Assembly (NCBI RefSeq): GCF_037113415.1
Contig: NZ_CP146608.1
Location: 1,384,501 to 1,448,500 of the forward strand
Reading direction: 5' to 3'
Source: Devosia sp. XK-2
Lineage (GTDB): Bacteria; Pseudomonadota; Alphaproteobacteria; Rhizobiales; Devosiaceae
DNA: 64,000 nucleotides
Every line of letters starts with the position of its first letter. Positions within the stretch are counted from its first letter, which is position 1. Shown here piece by piece: positions 46,386 through 55,090 of this stretch. Position numbers and translations under genes: made by a program. The notes under the pieces were generated by a model. The model made no database searches, was not told the DNA's origin, and saw only the letters and a list, made by a program, of their open reading frames with translations.

Positions 46386-47671
46386 CCCGTTACCGGATAG
46401 CGTCGCGCGCCGGCCTCGGCCGCTTCGATCGTGGTTTCAATGAACCGCACCGCCGTTTCAAGCCCTTTCTCCTCCGAAAGGATCTTGCCGATGGTCTTGG
46501 CATTGGCGGCCATCGCCTTGTTATTGGTCAGCTCGAACAGGGCTTTGGCCAGGATTTCGGGGGTTATGGCACGCAGCCGCACCGGCGCCGGTCCACATCC
46601 AAGCGCTCGGACCCGGCGCCCCCAATAGCGCTGGTCGTAGGCCTGGGGCACGGTGAAAGTCGGTTTGCCCGCCCGGAGGCCCGCGGCGGTTGTGCCGGCA
46701 CCGCCATGGTGCACGACGGCCGAAACCAGCGGAAACAGCTTGTCATGCGGCGCCTCGGCAACGGCAAATACCGTATTGGGCAGGTCGGCGGGGTTAATGC
46801 CCCCCCAGCCCCGCGCCACGATGGCTCGTCCACCCCATTGCTCCAACGCCGAGCGCAGCAATTGGGTATTGCGTTCGGCACCGAAAGGCATCGAGCCGAA
46901 CCCGATATAGACAGGTGGCGGCCCGGCATCGAGAAAAGCCTGTAGTTCGGGGGATGGCGTCCAGCCGCTGATGTCGTCCAGAAACCAAAACCCCGTTACC
47001 ACCGCCGTTTGCGGCCAGTCACGCGGCCGCGGGGAAACAGTGGCCGAAAAATTGTAGAGCGTGGGGATATTGTTGCCATTGCTGTCCTTGAACAGCCCGC
47101 CGCGCTTACGTGGCCCCAGCCCCATCAACTGCTTGCGCACCCGGTCGCGCGGCATGTCGTAATAGGCCTGCTGCAGATTCATCGAGATATAGCTGAGCTT
47201 GTTGAAGGTCGGGCCCAGATCGGGGACCTCATAGGCGCAGATCGGAAATTCGCGGGTCGGGTTGAGCGGCTGCATCGCCGTCATGATGACAGGGATGTCC
47301 AGAGCTTCGGCAATGTCGATGCCGAAACTGGTATTGATGTTGACCACAATGGCGTCAGCGCCTTGGGACATCGCCCAGGCGTTGCGCGCGGCGCGTTCAA
47401 CCAGTGCCTGGCCTTCCCGCAACAGGGCAGGGAAGTGGTGCAGTTTCATTTGGCTGATGGCGTTGTCGAATCGGGATTCTTGCAACCAATCCTGAATCTT
47501 GGTGCCCAGGCTGTGGAATTCGACGCCGTGCGACGTCACCAATTCCTCAAAATCGGCATTCGTACCCAGAACGACATCATGGCCGTCATCCTTCAGCGCC
47601 TTGGCCAGCGCCAGATAGGGGCGAACATCACCCGAAGTGCCGATTGTTGCGATTGCGACGCGTTTTCCCAT
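46382..47671 (-). CDS. GT1/UGT-type glycosyltransferase (sterol glucosyltransferase-like)
   Basis: A 429-residue GT-B enzyme. N-terminal domain: VAIATIGTSGDVRPYLALAKALKDDGHDV, the start of the macrolide/sterol glucosyltransferase group. C-terminal donor site: YIGFGSMPFG near 270, then PLVSAVVHHGGAGTTAAGLRAGKPTFTVP near 330 with the HHGG-GT UDP-sugar motif and YDQRYWGRR. The acceptor is probably a lipid or hydrophobic aglycone (inference). Translationally coupled to the downstream epimerase/FAD-oxidase gene. Confidence 0.88.
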   Translation of the reverse strand: MGKRVAIATIGTSGDVRPYLALAKALKDDGHDVVLGTNADFEELVTSHGVEFHSLGTKIQDWLQESRFDNAISQMKLHHFPALLREGQALVERAARNAWAMSQGADAIVVNINTSFGIDIAEALDIPVIMTAMQPLNPTREFPICAYEVPDLGPTFNKLSYISMNLQQAYYDMPRDRVRKQLMGLGPRKRGGLFKDSNGNNIPTLYNFSATVSPRPRDWPQTAVVTGFWFLDDISGWTPSPELQAFLDAGPPPVYIGFGSMPFGAERNTQLLRSALEQWGGRAIVARGWGGINPADLPNTVFAVAEAPHDKLFPLVSAVVHHGGAGTTAAGLRAGKPTFTVPQAYDQRYWGRRVRALGCGPAPVRLRAITPEILAKALFELTNNKAMAANAKTIGKILSEEKGLETAVRFIETTIEAAEAGARRYPVTG

Positions 47672-48091
47672 CCACCTACCCGAACAGCCTTGGCCGCGCT
47701 ACGGCCGACACAGTCGTTAGATGTAAAGGCCCGCTGGCATTTACAAGACGTGTCGGAGGCCATAATAAGACGCTAACCACGTCGGGTGGTATCAGAAGTC
47801 ATTTCTGAAGGGCAAGAGACATGGCGTCGCCGTTCACTATTGCATGGTTTGGAGCTTGGCTCGCCGGCAATCCGGTGGCGGCCAATTGCGCGGCCGCGGC
47901 GAACGCCCGATAGCTCTTCCCATATGGCCCAGGGCGGCCGGGAAGAGCCGAATAGATTTGTCCCCGGTCCAGTAGGACCGCTTAACCCGTATAAAACCAT
48001 AATTCCGCGATAATCTGCCTCAAGATGAGTGAGGCGTGGCGTTTTGCGCGTCGCGGCCAGTTTCAGGCCCGCAGGGCCAACCGAGGATCAC
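47672..48091. other. Divergent intergenic region with two palindromes
   Basis: About 420 bases between the glycosyltransferase and aminotransferase genes. I see no gene. Two adjacent dyads lie at 47776-47790 (ACCAC-GTCGG-GTGGT) and 47792-47808 (TCAGAA-GTCAT-TTCTGA). These may be operators for one or both flanking genes. Confidence 0.5.
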
Positions 48092-49303
48092 ATGAGCGAA
48101 GTCTTCCATCGCATCCGCCGCCTTCCCCCTTACGTGTTTGAACACATCAATCCGATCAAGGCCAAGGCACGCGCCGAGGGCGTAGACATTATCGACCTGG
48201 GCATGGGCAATCCCGATTTGCCGACCCCTGAGCATATCGTCAACAAGCTCAAGGAGACCGTGCTCGATCCGCGCACGCACCGCTATTCGACGTCAAAGGG
48301 CATTCCTGGCCTGCGCAAGGCCCAGGCCAGCTATTATGGCCGCCGCTTTGGCGTGAAACTCAATCCCGACACGCAAGTTGTGGCCACGCTCGGCTCCAAG
48401 GAAGGTTTCGCCAATATGGCGCAGGCCATCACGGCGCCGGGCGACGTGGTGCTGGTGCCCAACCCGACCTATCCTATCCATTCCTTCGGCTTCATCATGT
48501 CGGGCGGCGTCGTGCGCTCTATGCCCGCCGATCCGAATGAAGACTTTATGCGTTCGTTGGACCGCGCGGTGCGTCACTCGATCCCCAAGCCGATTGCGCT
48601 GGTTCTGAACTATCCGGCCAACCCCACCGCTTACACTGCCGATCTCGATTTTTACACCGAGGTCGTCAAATATTGTAAGGCCAACGACATCTTCATCCTG
48701 TCCGATCTCGCCTATTCCGAGATCTATTTTGACGATACGCCGCCGCCATCGGTGCTGCAGGTGCCCGGCGCCATGGACATAGCGGTCGAGTTCACGTCCA
48801 TGTCCAAGACCTATTCCATGCCGGGCTGGCGCGTTGGCTTTGCCGTCGGCAATGAACGCCTCATTGCAGCTTTGGCGCGTGTGAAATCCTATCTCGACTA
48901 CGGGGCCTTCACGCCCATCCAGGTCGCCGCCGTTGCCGCCTTGAATGGTTCGGATGAAGTCGTCGATGAAGTGCGCAAGATCTATAAGCATCGCCGCGAC
49001 GTCATGGTGGAAAGCTTTGGTCGTTCCGGCTGGAACATTCCCGTGCCGCGCGCCACTATGTTCGCCTGGGCACCAATTCCGGATCAGTTTGCCCATCTCG
49101 GCTCGCTCGAATTCGCCAAGCTTCTGGTCCAGGAAACCGGCGTTGCCGTGGCCCCGGGCGTTGGCTTCGGCGAGTATGGCGATCAATATATTCGCCTCGC
49201 CTTTGTCGAGAATGAACAGCGCATCCGCCAGGCCGCCCGCAACGTCAAGAAGCTGCTCGGCTCCAAGGCCGGGCAGGGCAATGTCGTTCCGCTTAAGGCA
49301 TAG
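48092..49303 (+). CDS. alaC: Class I aminotransferase, AlaC-like (glutamate-pyruvate or related)
   Basis: A 403-residue PLP-dependent fold-type I aminotransferase. Landmarks are IDLGMGNPDLPTPEHI near 31, TLGSKEGFANMAQAI near 100, NYPANPTAYTAD near 175, and the PLP-lysine segment TSMSKTYSMPGWRVGFAVGN near 237 with the Lys in SKTYSM. This block is shared with AlaC and LL-diaminopimelate aminotransferases. It most likely makes alanine from pyruvate and glutamate. GAGGA precedes the ATG. Confidence 0.9.
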   Translation: MSEVFHRIRRLPPYVFEHINPIKAKARAEGVDIIDLGMGNPDLPTPEHIVNKLKETVLDPRTHRYSTSKGIPGLRKAQASYYGRRFGVKLNPDTQVVATLGSKEGFANMAQAITAPGDVVLVPNPTYPIHSFGFIMSGGVVRSMPADPNEDFMRSLDRAVRHSIPKPIALVLNYPANPTAYTADLDFYTEVVKYCKANDIFILSDLAYSEIYFDDTPPPSVLQVPGAMDIAVEFTSMSKTYSMPGWRVGFAVGNERLIAALARVKSYLDYGAFTPIQVAAVAALNGSDEVVDEVRKIYKHRRDVMVESFGRSGWNIPVPRATMFAWAPIPDQFAHLGSLEFAKLLVQETGVAVAPGVGFGEYGDQYIRLAFVENEQRIRQAARNVKKLLGSKAGQGNVVPLKA

Positions 49304-49318
49304 CTGACTAATAATACA

Positions 49319-49333
49319 TGACAATTGTGATCA
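49319..49333. promoter_or_regulatory. Candidate iron-responsive operator (TGA-N9-TCA)
   Basis: TGACAATTGTGATCA fits the RirA/IRO pattern TGA-N9-TCA described in rhizobia. It is directly upstream of a siderophore-binding protein gene; the similar site at 56401 precedes the second one. The motif carries little information alone. Confidence 0.4.
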
Positions 49334-49372
49334 CCTTTTGTATGGAGGACCACCTCCAATCAAAGGGTGATC
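49329..49372 (+). promoter_or_regulatory. Large hairpin that buries the ribosome-binding site
   Basis: The outer stem pairs 49329-49340 with 49361-49372 (12 bp, one G-U). After a 2x2 internal loop, the inner stem pairs 49343-49348 with 49353-49358 around an ACCA loop. The Shine-Dalgarno AAAGGG (49362-49367) is inside the outer stem, and the ATG begins one base after it. Translation of the binding protein should need this stem to open. Confidence 0.7.
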
Positions 49373-49373
49373 G

Positions 49374-50345
49374 ATGTCTTTCCGCTCCTTGTTTCTATCG
49401 CTGGCCATAGGCCTCGGCCTGGCTGGTGCCGCCTACGCGCAGTCCTTTCCAGTCACCATTGCTCACGCCTACGGCGAGACCATCATTCCCGCCAAGCCGC
49501 AACGCATTGTCACGTGGGGCTGGGCCGCACAGGACGCCGTGATCGCGCTGGGCGAGGTTCCAGTCGGCATTCCCCATTTCAGCTATGGTGGTGATGAGAA
49601 CGGCGCGCTGACCTGGACCAAGCAAGCCGTCTCTGAGCTTGGCGCCGACTTTCCGACTATCTTGCCCGACGGATTTGACGCCCCCGTAGAGGCCATTGCG
49701 GCCCTGCAGCCTGATCTCATCATCGCTGTCTATTCCGGTCTCACGGCTGAGGAATACGGACTTCTCAGCGGCATCGCGCCGGTGGTTGCTTTCCCGGAAA
49801 CGGCGTGGAGCACGCCCTGGCAACAGACCATAACCATCACCGGCGAAGCCATGGGCAAGAAGACTGAAGCCGAAGCTCTGGTGGCCGAACTGGAACAATT
49901 CATCGTTGACGAAACGGCAAAATACCCCGAAGTCGCTGGCGCCAGCTTTGCCACGATTGCCCAATACAACGGCGAAGTGGCTGTTTATGCCGATCTCGAT
50001 AGCCGGGTGAAGTTCCTCGTTGACGCGGGCATGGTGTCCGCCCCCAGTGTTGCCAAGCTGTCCCAAGGTGAAAGCTTCTTCTATTCCCTCAGTTTCGAGA
50101 GCTTCGAAGAGCTCACCGCCGACGCCTTGATCTCTTACTTCGAGAGCCCGGAAGCCGACGCTGAATTCTTCAGCAATCCGGTCATTGCTCTACACCCGCA
50201 GGTGCAGGAGGGAGCCGTAGCCCACATTATCGGTGCCGAATTCATCAATGCTATCTCCCCGCCCAGCGCCCTGTCACTGAAATGGGGCTATCCGCAATAC
50301 ATCAAGCTGATCGCCGAAGCGGTAAGGGCCGGTCAGACAGAATAG
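49374..50345 (+). CDS. Iron-siderophore ABC transporter substrate-binding protein (orphan)
   Basis: A 323-residue periplasmic protein with a Sec signal peptide (about 22 residues, ending AAYA). The class III binding-protein fold shows in PAKPQRIVTWGWAAQDAVIALGEVPVG near 40, VEAIAALQPDLIIAVYSGL near 105 and EAMGKKTEAEALVAELEQF near 155. It has no permease or ATPase gene next to it. The transporter at 56454-60325, or one outside the window, may share components. The strong hairpin at its start suggests post-transcriptional control. Confidence 0.87.
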   Translation: MSFRSLFLSLAIGLGLAGAAYAQSFPVTIAHAYGETIIPAKPQRIVTWGWAAQDAVIALGEVPVGIPHFSYGGDENGALTWTKQAVSELGADFPTILPDGFDAPVEAIAALQPDLIIAVYSGLTAEEYGLLSGIAPVVAFPETAWSTPWQQTITITGEAMGKKTEAEALVAELEQFIVDETAKYPEVAGASFATIAQYNGEVAVYADLDSRVKFLVDAGMVSAPSVAKLSQGESFFYSLSFESFEELTADALISYFESPEADAEFFSNPVIALHPQVQEGAVAHIIGAEFINAISPPSALSLKWGYPQYIKLIAEAVRAGQTE

Positions 50346-50355
50346 GCGGATCATC

Positions 50356-50377
50356 GGGCCGGTCCTGCGATCGGCCC
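50356..50377 (+). terminator. Possible weak terminator after the orphan binding protein
   Basis: GGGCCG (50356-50361) and CGGCCC (50372-50377) with a 10-base loop, then ATTTCCCG. The T content is low, so it may be only partly effective. Confidence 0.35.
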
Positions 50378-50418
50378 ATTTCCCGTAAGAACTCCTATTG
50401 ACGGCTAGGCAATTTCCT

Positions 50419-51945
50419 ATGCACATGTCGCCCACCATGAGCGATATTCAGTCTTTCCGCCAAGCCGTCGAGTCTTTCATCTCCGCAAGAGGTTGGACGC
50501 CAACCCGTTTCGGCCGCATCGTAGCCGGCGATCCGCTGTTCGTTTTCGATCTCCGCGATGGCCGCGAGCCACGCAGCGAAACCCGTACCCGCATCCTCAA
50601 GGCCATGGCCGAACTGGGCGATACGGACCGTCAGGCGCCGCTGCGCGTCGGGGTGGCCGGACTGGGTAATGTCGGCGCGACGCTGGTCCGCATCCTGCAA
50701 AAGGATGGCGCGGAGCTAACGCGTAAACTGGGCCGCCAGCTCGAGGTCGTCGCTGTTGCCGCCCGCTCTCGCTCGCGGGACCGTGGCATCGATATTTCCG
50801 GCCTGGAATGGTTTGACGACCCGGTGGCACTGGCCAAATGGGATGGCATCGATCTGTTCGTGGAATTGATCGGTGGCGAGGATGGGCCGGCCTTCGCGGC
50901 GGTCAAGGCTGCCCTGGAGATCGGTCGACCGGTCGTTACTGCCAACAAAGCTCTGCTCGCCAAGCATGGCGTCACCCTTGCGCGCCTCGCCGAGGAATCG
51001 GGTGCGCAACTTGGCTTCGAGGCGGCCGTCGCCGGCGGTATACCGGTCATCAAGACCTTGCGCGAAGGCCTCGGATCGGCCCGGATCGCCAAGGTGTTCG
51101 GCATCATGAATGGCACCTGCAACTACATCCTTACCCGCATGGGCAATGAGGGTATCTCCTTTGCCGACTGCCTCAAGGATGCCCAGGCGCTCGGCTATGC
51201 CGAGGCCGACCCGACTTTCGATGTGGAGGGTTTCGACACGGCCCACAAGCTGTCCATCCTCTCCACCCTCTGTTTCGGCTATGAGATCGCCCCCGATAAG
51301 ATGCGGGTCGAAGGCATCTCCAATATCACCCAGCACGATATTCAGGTGGCCGCCGAGCTCGGCTACAAGGTCAAGCTTCTGGGCATTGCCGAGCGCACCA
51401 ATGGGGGCATCGAGCAGCGCGTCCATCCCACCTTCGTGCCCAAGGGCAGCGCCATTGCCGGCGTCGACGGGGTTATGAACGCGGTCGCGCTCGAAACCGA
51501 CCATGTCCATGAACTGCTCCTTGCGGGTCCGGGCGCCGGTGGCCCGCCCACGGCCTCTTCGGTCCTCTCCGATATTCTCGATATTGCCCGCGGCACCCGC
51601 GTGCCACCCTTGGGCGTTCCGAGCGACGAGCTTTTGCCCTATCGCGAAGCGCCGCACCGCGCACATGAGGGTGGCTTCTATATTCGCCTCAATGCCAAGG
51701 ACGTACCGGGCGCCCTGGCTGCCATCGCCATGCGCATGGGGGAAAAGTCTATTTCCATAGATTCTGTCATTCAGCGGTCCGATCTCGGTGCCAAGGCTAT
51801 CGCGCCGGATGGGTCGCCGGCCCGTACGGTGGTGCTGATTACCCAACAGACTTTAGAGGCATCGGTGCGCGAAGCGCTTGCACAGATCGCCGATGACGGG
51901 TTCATAGTCGGCGAACCACAATTGATACGCATAGAGAAGCTCTGA
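50419..51945 (+). CDS. hom: Homoserine dehydrogenase with N-terminal HTH-like extension
   Basis: A 508-residue protein. From about residue 75 it is a standard homoserine dehydrogenase: NAD fold LRVGVAGLGNVGATLVRIL, VVTANKALLAKHG, MNGTCNYILTRM, EADPTFDVEGFDTAHKLSIL, and a C-terminal ACT domain (GGFYIRLNAKDVPGALAAIA). Residues about 8-63 (AVESFISARGWTPTRFGRIVAGDPLFVFDLRDGREP...) are extra and resemble small alphaproteobacterial HTH proteins. ATG 50419 is used; an internal ATG at 50605 would give a normal 446-residue enzyme, so the extension might be skipped. It reduces aspartate semialdehyde to homoserine for Thr/Met synthesis. Confidence 0.9.
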   Translation: MHMSPTMSDIQSFRQAVESFISARGWTPTRFGRIVAGDPLFVFDLRDGREPRSETRTRILKAMAELGDTDRQAPLRVGVAGLGNVGATLVRILQKDGAELTRKLGRQLEVVAVAARSRSRDRGIDISGLEWFDDPVALAKWDGIDLFVELIGGEDGPAFAAVKAALEIGRPVVTANKALLAKHGVTLARLAEESGAQLGFEAAVAGGIPVIKTLREGLGSARIAKVFGIMNGTCNYILTRMGNEGISFADCLKDAQALGYAEADPTFDVEGFDTAHKLSILSTLCFGYEIAPDKMRVEGISNITQHDIQVAAELGYKVKLLGIAERTNGGIEQRVHPTFVPKGSAIAGVDGVMNAVALETDHVHELLLAGPGAGGPPTASSVLSDILDIARGTRVPPLGVPSDELLPYREAPHRAHEGGFYIRLNAKDVPGALAAIAMRMGEKSISIDSVIQRSDLGAKAIAPDGSPARTVVLITQQTLEASVREALAQIADDGFIVGEPQLIRIEKL

Positions 51946-51972
51946 TCGGACTGACGGGCTTCAGGGGGGATT

Positions 51973-52959
51973 ATGAAGCTCAGCAAGGTCGAAGACAGCA
52001 AACACCCCGCCAATCTGCACCGCACCCTCACGCTTGAAATGGTGCGCGTCACTGAACGCGCCGCTATCGCGGCGGCCGAATGGCGCGGTAAGGGCGATGA
52101 GAAGGCCGCTGATGAAGCTGCCGTCGCCGCGATGAAGGCGGAGCTGGATCAGGTTGCCATTTCCGGCCGCATCGTCATCGGCGAGGGCGAACAGTTCGAG
52201 TGCGACGATCTTTATGTCGGCCAGTCGGTCGGGGAGGGGCAGGGGCCCGAGGTCGATATTGCCGTCGATCCGCTCGAAGGCGTCACCCTTTGCGCCAAGA
52301 ATCAGCCTGATTCCTTGGTGGTTCTGGCCATGGCCGAACGTGGTGGACTGCTCAACGTGGCCCGCAATGTCTATATGCACAAGATCGCCATCGGTGCCGA
52401 CTATCCGCCCGAAACGATCAATATCGAATGGTCGGCAACCGAGAACGTCAAGTCGCTGGCCAGGGCCAAGGGCGTGCCGATCTCCGAAATCACGGCTATC
52501 GTGCTGGATCGCCCCCGTCACGGCGGTCTGCTCGAGGAACTGCGCACTGCTGGCGTTTCGGTCAAGCTACTGAGCGACGGCGACATTGCCGGGGTCATCC
52601 ACGCCGTCAACACCATCGACACAGGCATTGATATATATCTTGGTTCTGGCGGCGCGCCTGAAGGCGTTCTCGCCGCAGCGGCCCTCAGATGCATCGGCGG
52701 CCATATGCAGGGCAAGCTCATCCTCGACACACCGGACAAGCGCCTGCACGCCAGTGAAATGGGCATTGCCGACCCCAACCGCATCTATGATGTCACCGAA
52801 CTGGCCGCGGGCGATGTCCTTTTCTCCGCGACAGGCGTTACCGATGGCTCCCTGGCTGAAGGCGTTCGGCTGCGCCGCGGTTGGGTTGAAACCAGTACAG
52901 TCGTCATGCGCTCCTGGAGCCAGACCACGCGCTGGATCAAGGCGCGGCACGCGCGGTGA
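51973..52959 (+). CDS. glpX: Fructose-1,6-bisphosphatase class II GlpX
   Basis: A 328-residue gluconeogenic phosphatase. Metal- and phosphate-site blocks are VIGEGEQF near 61, DIAVDPLEGVT near 92 and GSGGAPEGVLAAAALRCIGGHMQGKL near 217. The segment after GEGE is QFECDDLYVG rather than the common RDEAPMLYIG, a local departure from my memory of the family. The order hom-glpX-recJ is usual in Rhizobiales. GGGGGG precedes the ATG. Confidence 0.93.
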   Translation: MKLSKVEDSKHPANLHRTLTLEMVRVTERAAIAAAEWRGKGDEKAADEAAVAAMKAELDQVAISGRIVIGEGEQFECDDLYVGQSVGEGQGPEVDIAVDPLEGVTLCAKNQPDSLVVLAMAERGGLLNVARNVYMHKIAIGADYPPETINIEWSATENVKSLARAKGVPISEITAIVLDRPRHGGLLEELRTAGVSVKLLSDGDIAGVIHAVNTIDTGIDIYLGSGGAPEGVLAAAALRCIGGHMQGKLILDTPDKRLHASEMGIADPNRIYDVTELAAGDVLFSATGVTDGSLAEGVRLRRGWVETSTVVMRSWSQTTRWIKARHAR

Positions 52960-53072
52960 CAGGCCGAGGGGATATCCTTTTGGCGGCGGTGAAAAAGGCC
53001 GATCAAGGATAGATGACGCCTTTCCCGCCACATCCCCTTCCCACCCTGCCTAAAATCCCCTAACGCTCGCTC

Positions 53073-54863
53073 ATGCCCGAAACACCGCGCCCATTCCTCG
53101 ACATCACCCAATCGGTCACCGGCCGTGCCTGGGTGGATCGGCTGGACAGCGCGGCTGCGCGCAACGCTACGGCCATTGGTCAGCGCACCGGCATTCCCGA
53201 CATTCTGGCGCGCATAATGGCCGGACGCGGTGTCGGGCTCGACGAGGCCGAGACATATCTCGAACCCACAATTCGTACATTGATGCCGGATCCCTCGACC
53301 ATGACCGCCATGGACGATCTGGCTGAGCGCCTGGCAAGGGCTATCGCCGACAATGAATCGGTCGGCCTGTTTGGCGATTACGACGTCGACGGAGCCTGTT
53401 CCTGCGCTCTCATGGCCCGCTATCTTCGGCATTTCGGCCTCGACCCGCAGGTGCATATTCCTGACCGCATCTTTGAAGGTTACGGCCCCAATGTCGCCGC
53501 CATGGACAAGCTTATCGATGCCGGTGCCACCCTCATCGTCACGCTTGACTGCGGCACGACCAGCGATGGACCCATTGCTCATGCCCGGGATCGTGGTGTC
53601 GATGTCCTGGTCATCGATCACCATCTTTCCGATCACGGCCTGCCGCCAGCGACTGCGCTGGTCAATCCCAATCGCCCGGACGACATATCCGGCCTCGGCT
53701 ATCTCTGCGCGGCCGGTGTGACCTTCATGGTGCTGGTGGCCGTCAATCGCGCCTTGCGAAACCGTGGCGATACAAGTCTGCCCGATTTGCTCAAGCTGCT
53801 CGACCTGGTGGCGCTGGCGACAGTGTGTGATGTCGTTCCTCTAATTGGGCTGAACAGAGCCTTCGTTACCCGTGGCCTGGAGGTCGCACGCCGCGGCGAG
53901 CGGCCTGGTCTTGCCGCGCTCGCCTTGGCCGCCCGCGCCAGCGGCCCGCTCAACCCCTATCACTTGGGTTTTCTCATTGGTCCCAGGATCAATGCTGGCG
54001 GACGCATTGGTGATGCGGCGCTCGGCACGCGCCTATTGGCACTGGATGACGAGCACCAGGCCATGGTCATTGCGGCCCAGCTCGACGAGCTCAATAGCGA
54101 GCGGCAGCGCATAGAGGTCGAGGCGGTGGAGCAGGCCGCCGCCGCCGCCGAGGCCGAAATCGGCAGCGGCGACGGCCCTCCGGTTCTCGTCATGGCTTCG
54201 GCGGATTGGCATCCGGGCGTCGTGGGGTTGATCGCGGCACGACTGCGCGAGCGTTTTGATCGCCCCAGTTTCGCCATCGCTTTAAATCCCGATGGCACCG
54301 GCACCGGTTCGGGCCGCTCGGTTCCTGGCGTCGATCTGGGCAGCGCAGTTATCAAGGCGGTCGAATCGGGGCTCATTCCCAAAGGCGGCGGTCACGCCAT
54401 GGCCGCTGGCGTCTCGCTGCGCGACGGCGATATTGGCCCGTTCCGTGCCTTCCTGGCCGAAGCGCTGGGCCCGGGCGTTGCAGCGGCCCGCGCAGCGTCG
54501 GCACTCAAGATTGACGCCGCCCTTACAGCGCGTGGCGCTACCGTCGAATTGCTCCATAATCTTGAGCGGGCCGGACCTTTTGGCGCCGGCAATCCCACGC
54601 CGGTTTTTGCTTTTCCGGCCCATCGGGTCCGTTTTCCGCAGATTGTGGGCAAGGGCGGTCACATCAGTTTCTCGCTGACCTCCGGCGATGGCGCGCGTCT
54701 CAAAGCGATCGCCTTCCGCGCCGCGGGTACGCCGCTGGGCGATGTACTGATGCGTGACAACGATCAGCCTTTGCATTGTGCCGGGGGGCTGTCGATAGAC
54801 CACTATCAGGGCCGTGAGCAGCCGCAGTTTCGGTTGATCGACATCGCCCGCCCGCCGCATTGA
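53073..54863 (+). CDS. recJ: Single-stranded-DNA-specific exonuclease RecJ
   Basis: A 596-residue DHH-family 5'-3' exonuclease for recombination and mismatch repair. Catalytic motifs are GLFGDYDVDGACSCA near 100, VTLDCGTTS near 157, VLVIDHHLSDHGLP near 180, and the DHHA1 domain RSVPGVDLGSAVIKAVESGLIPKGGGHAMAAG near 410. The C-terminal OB region (FRLIDIARPPH) closes it. Complete length. Confidence 0.96.
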   Translation: MPETPRPFLDITQSVTGRAWVDRLDSAAARNATAIGQRTGIPDILARIMAGRGVGLDEAETYLEPTIRTLMPDPSTMTAMDDLAERLARAIADNESVGLFGDYDVDGACSCALMARYLRHFGLDPQVHIPDRIFEGYGPNVAAMDKLIDAGATLIVTLDCGTTSDGPIAHARDRGVDVLVIDHHLSDHGLPPATALVNPNRPDDISGLGYLCAAGVTFMVLVAVNRALRNRGDTSLPDLLKLLDLVALATVCDVVPLIGLNRAFVTRGLEVARRGERPGLAALALAARASGPLNPYHLGFLIGPRINAGGRIGDAALGTRLLALDDEHQAMVIAAQLDELNSERQRIEVEAVEQAAAAAEAEIGSGDGPPVLVMASADWHPGVVGLIAARLRERFDRPSFAIALNPDGTGTGSGRSVPGVDLGSAVIKAVESGLIPKGGGHAMAAGVSLRDGDIGPFRAFLAEALGPGVAAARAASALKIDAALTARGATVELLHNLERAGPFGAGNPTPVFAFPAHRVRFPQIVGKGGHISFSLTSGDGARLKAIAFRAAGTPLGDVLMRDNDQPLHCAGGLSIDHYQGREQPQFRLIDIARPPH

Positions 54864-55090
54864 ACGGGCAGAGACGCAATCCCATATCGCAGATGGAACA
54901 GGTCGCGATCAGCGGCAGGCGCATCGTCGAAACACGATTGGCGGCTTGCATATCCGATTGTGACAGCTAAACTATATTCCGGTGTCCTGTGGGCGGCGAC
55001 GCCTCCCCGACCGAACCGATCTAACGCCAATGCCTGGCGACGGGCCCGTGCTGCGCCGCCTTTTGTTTAGATAGTTGGACCAAGCGGCAA

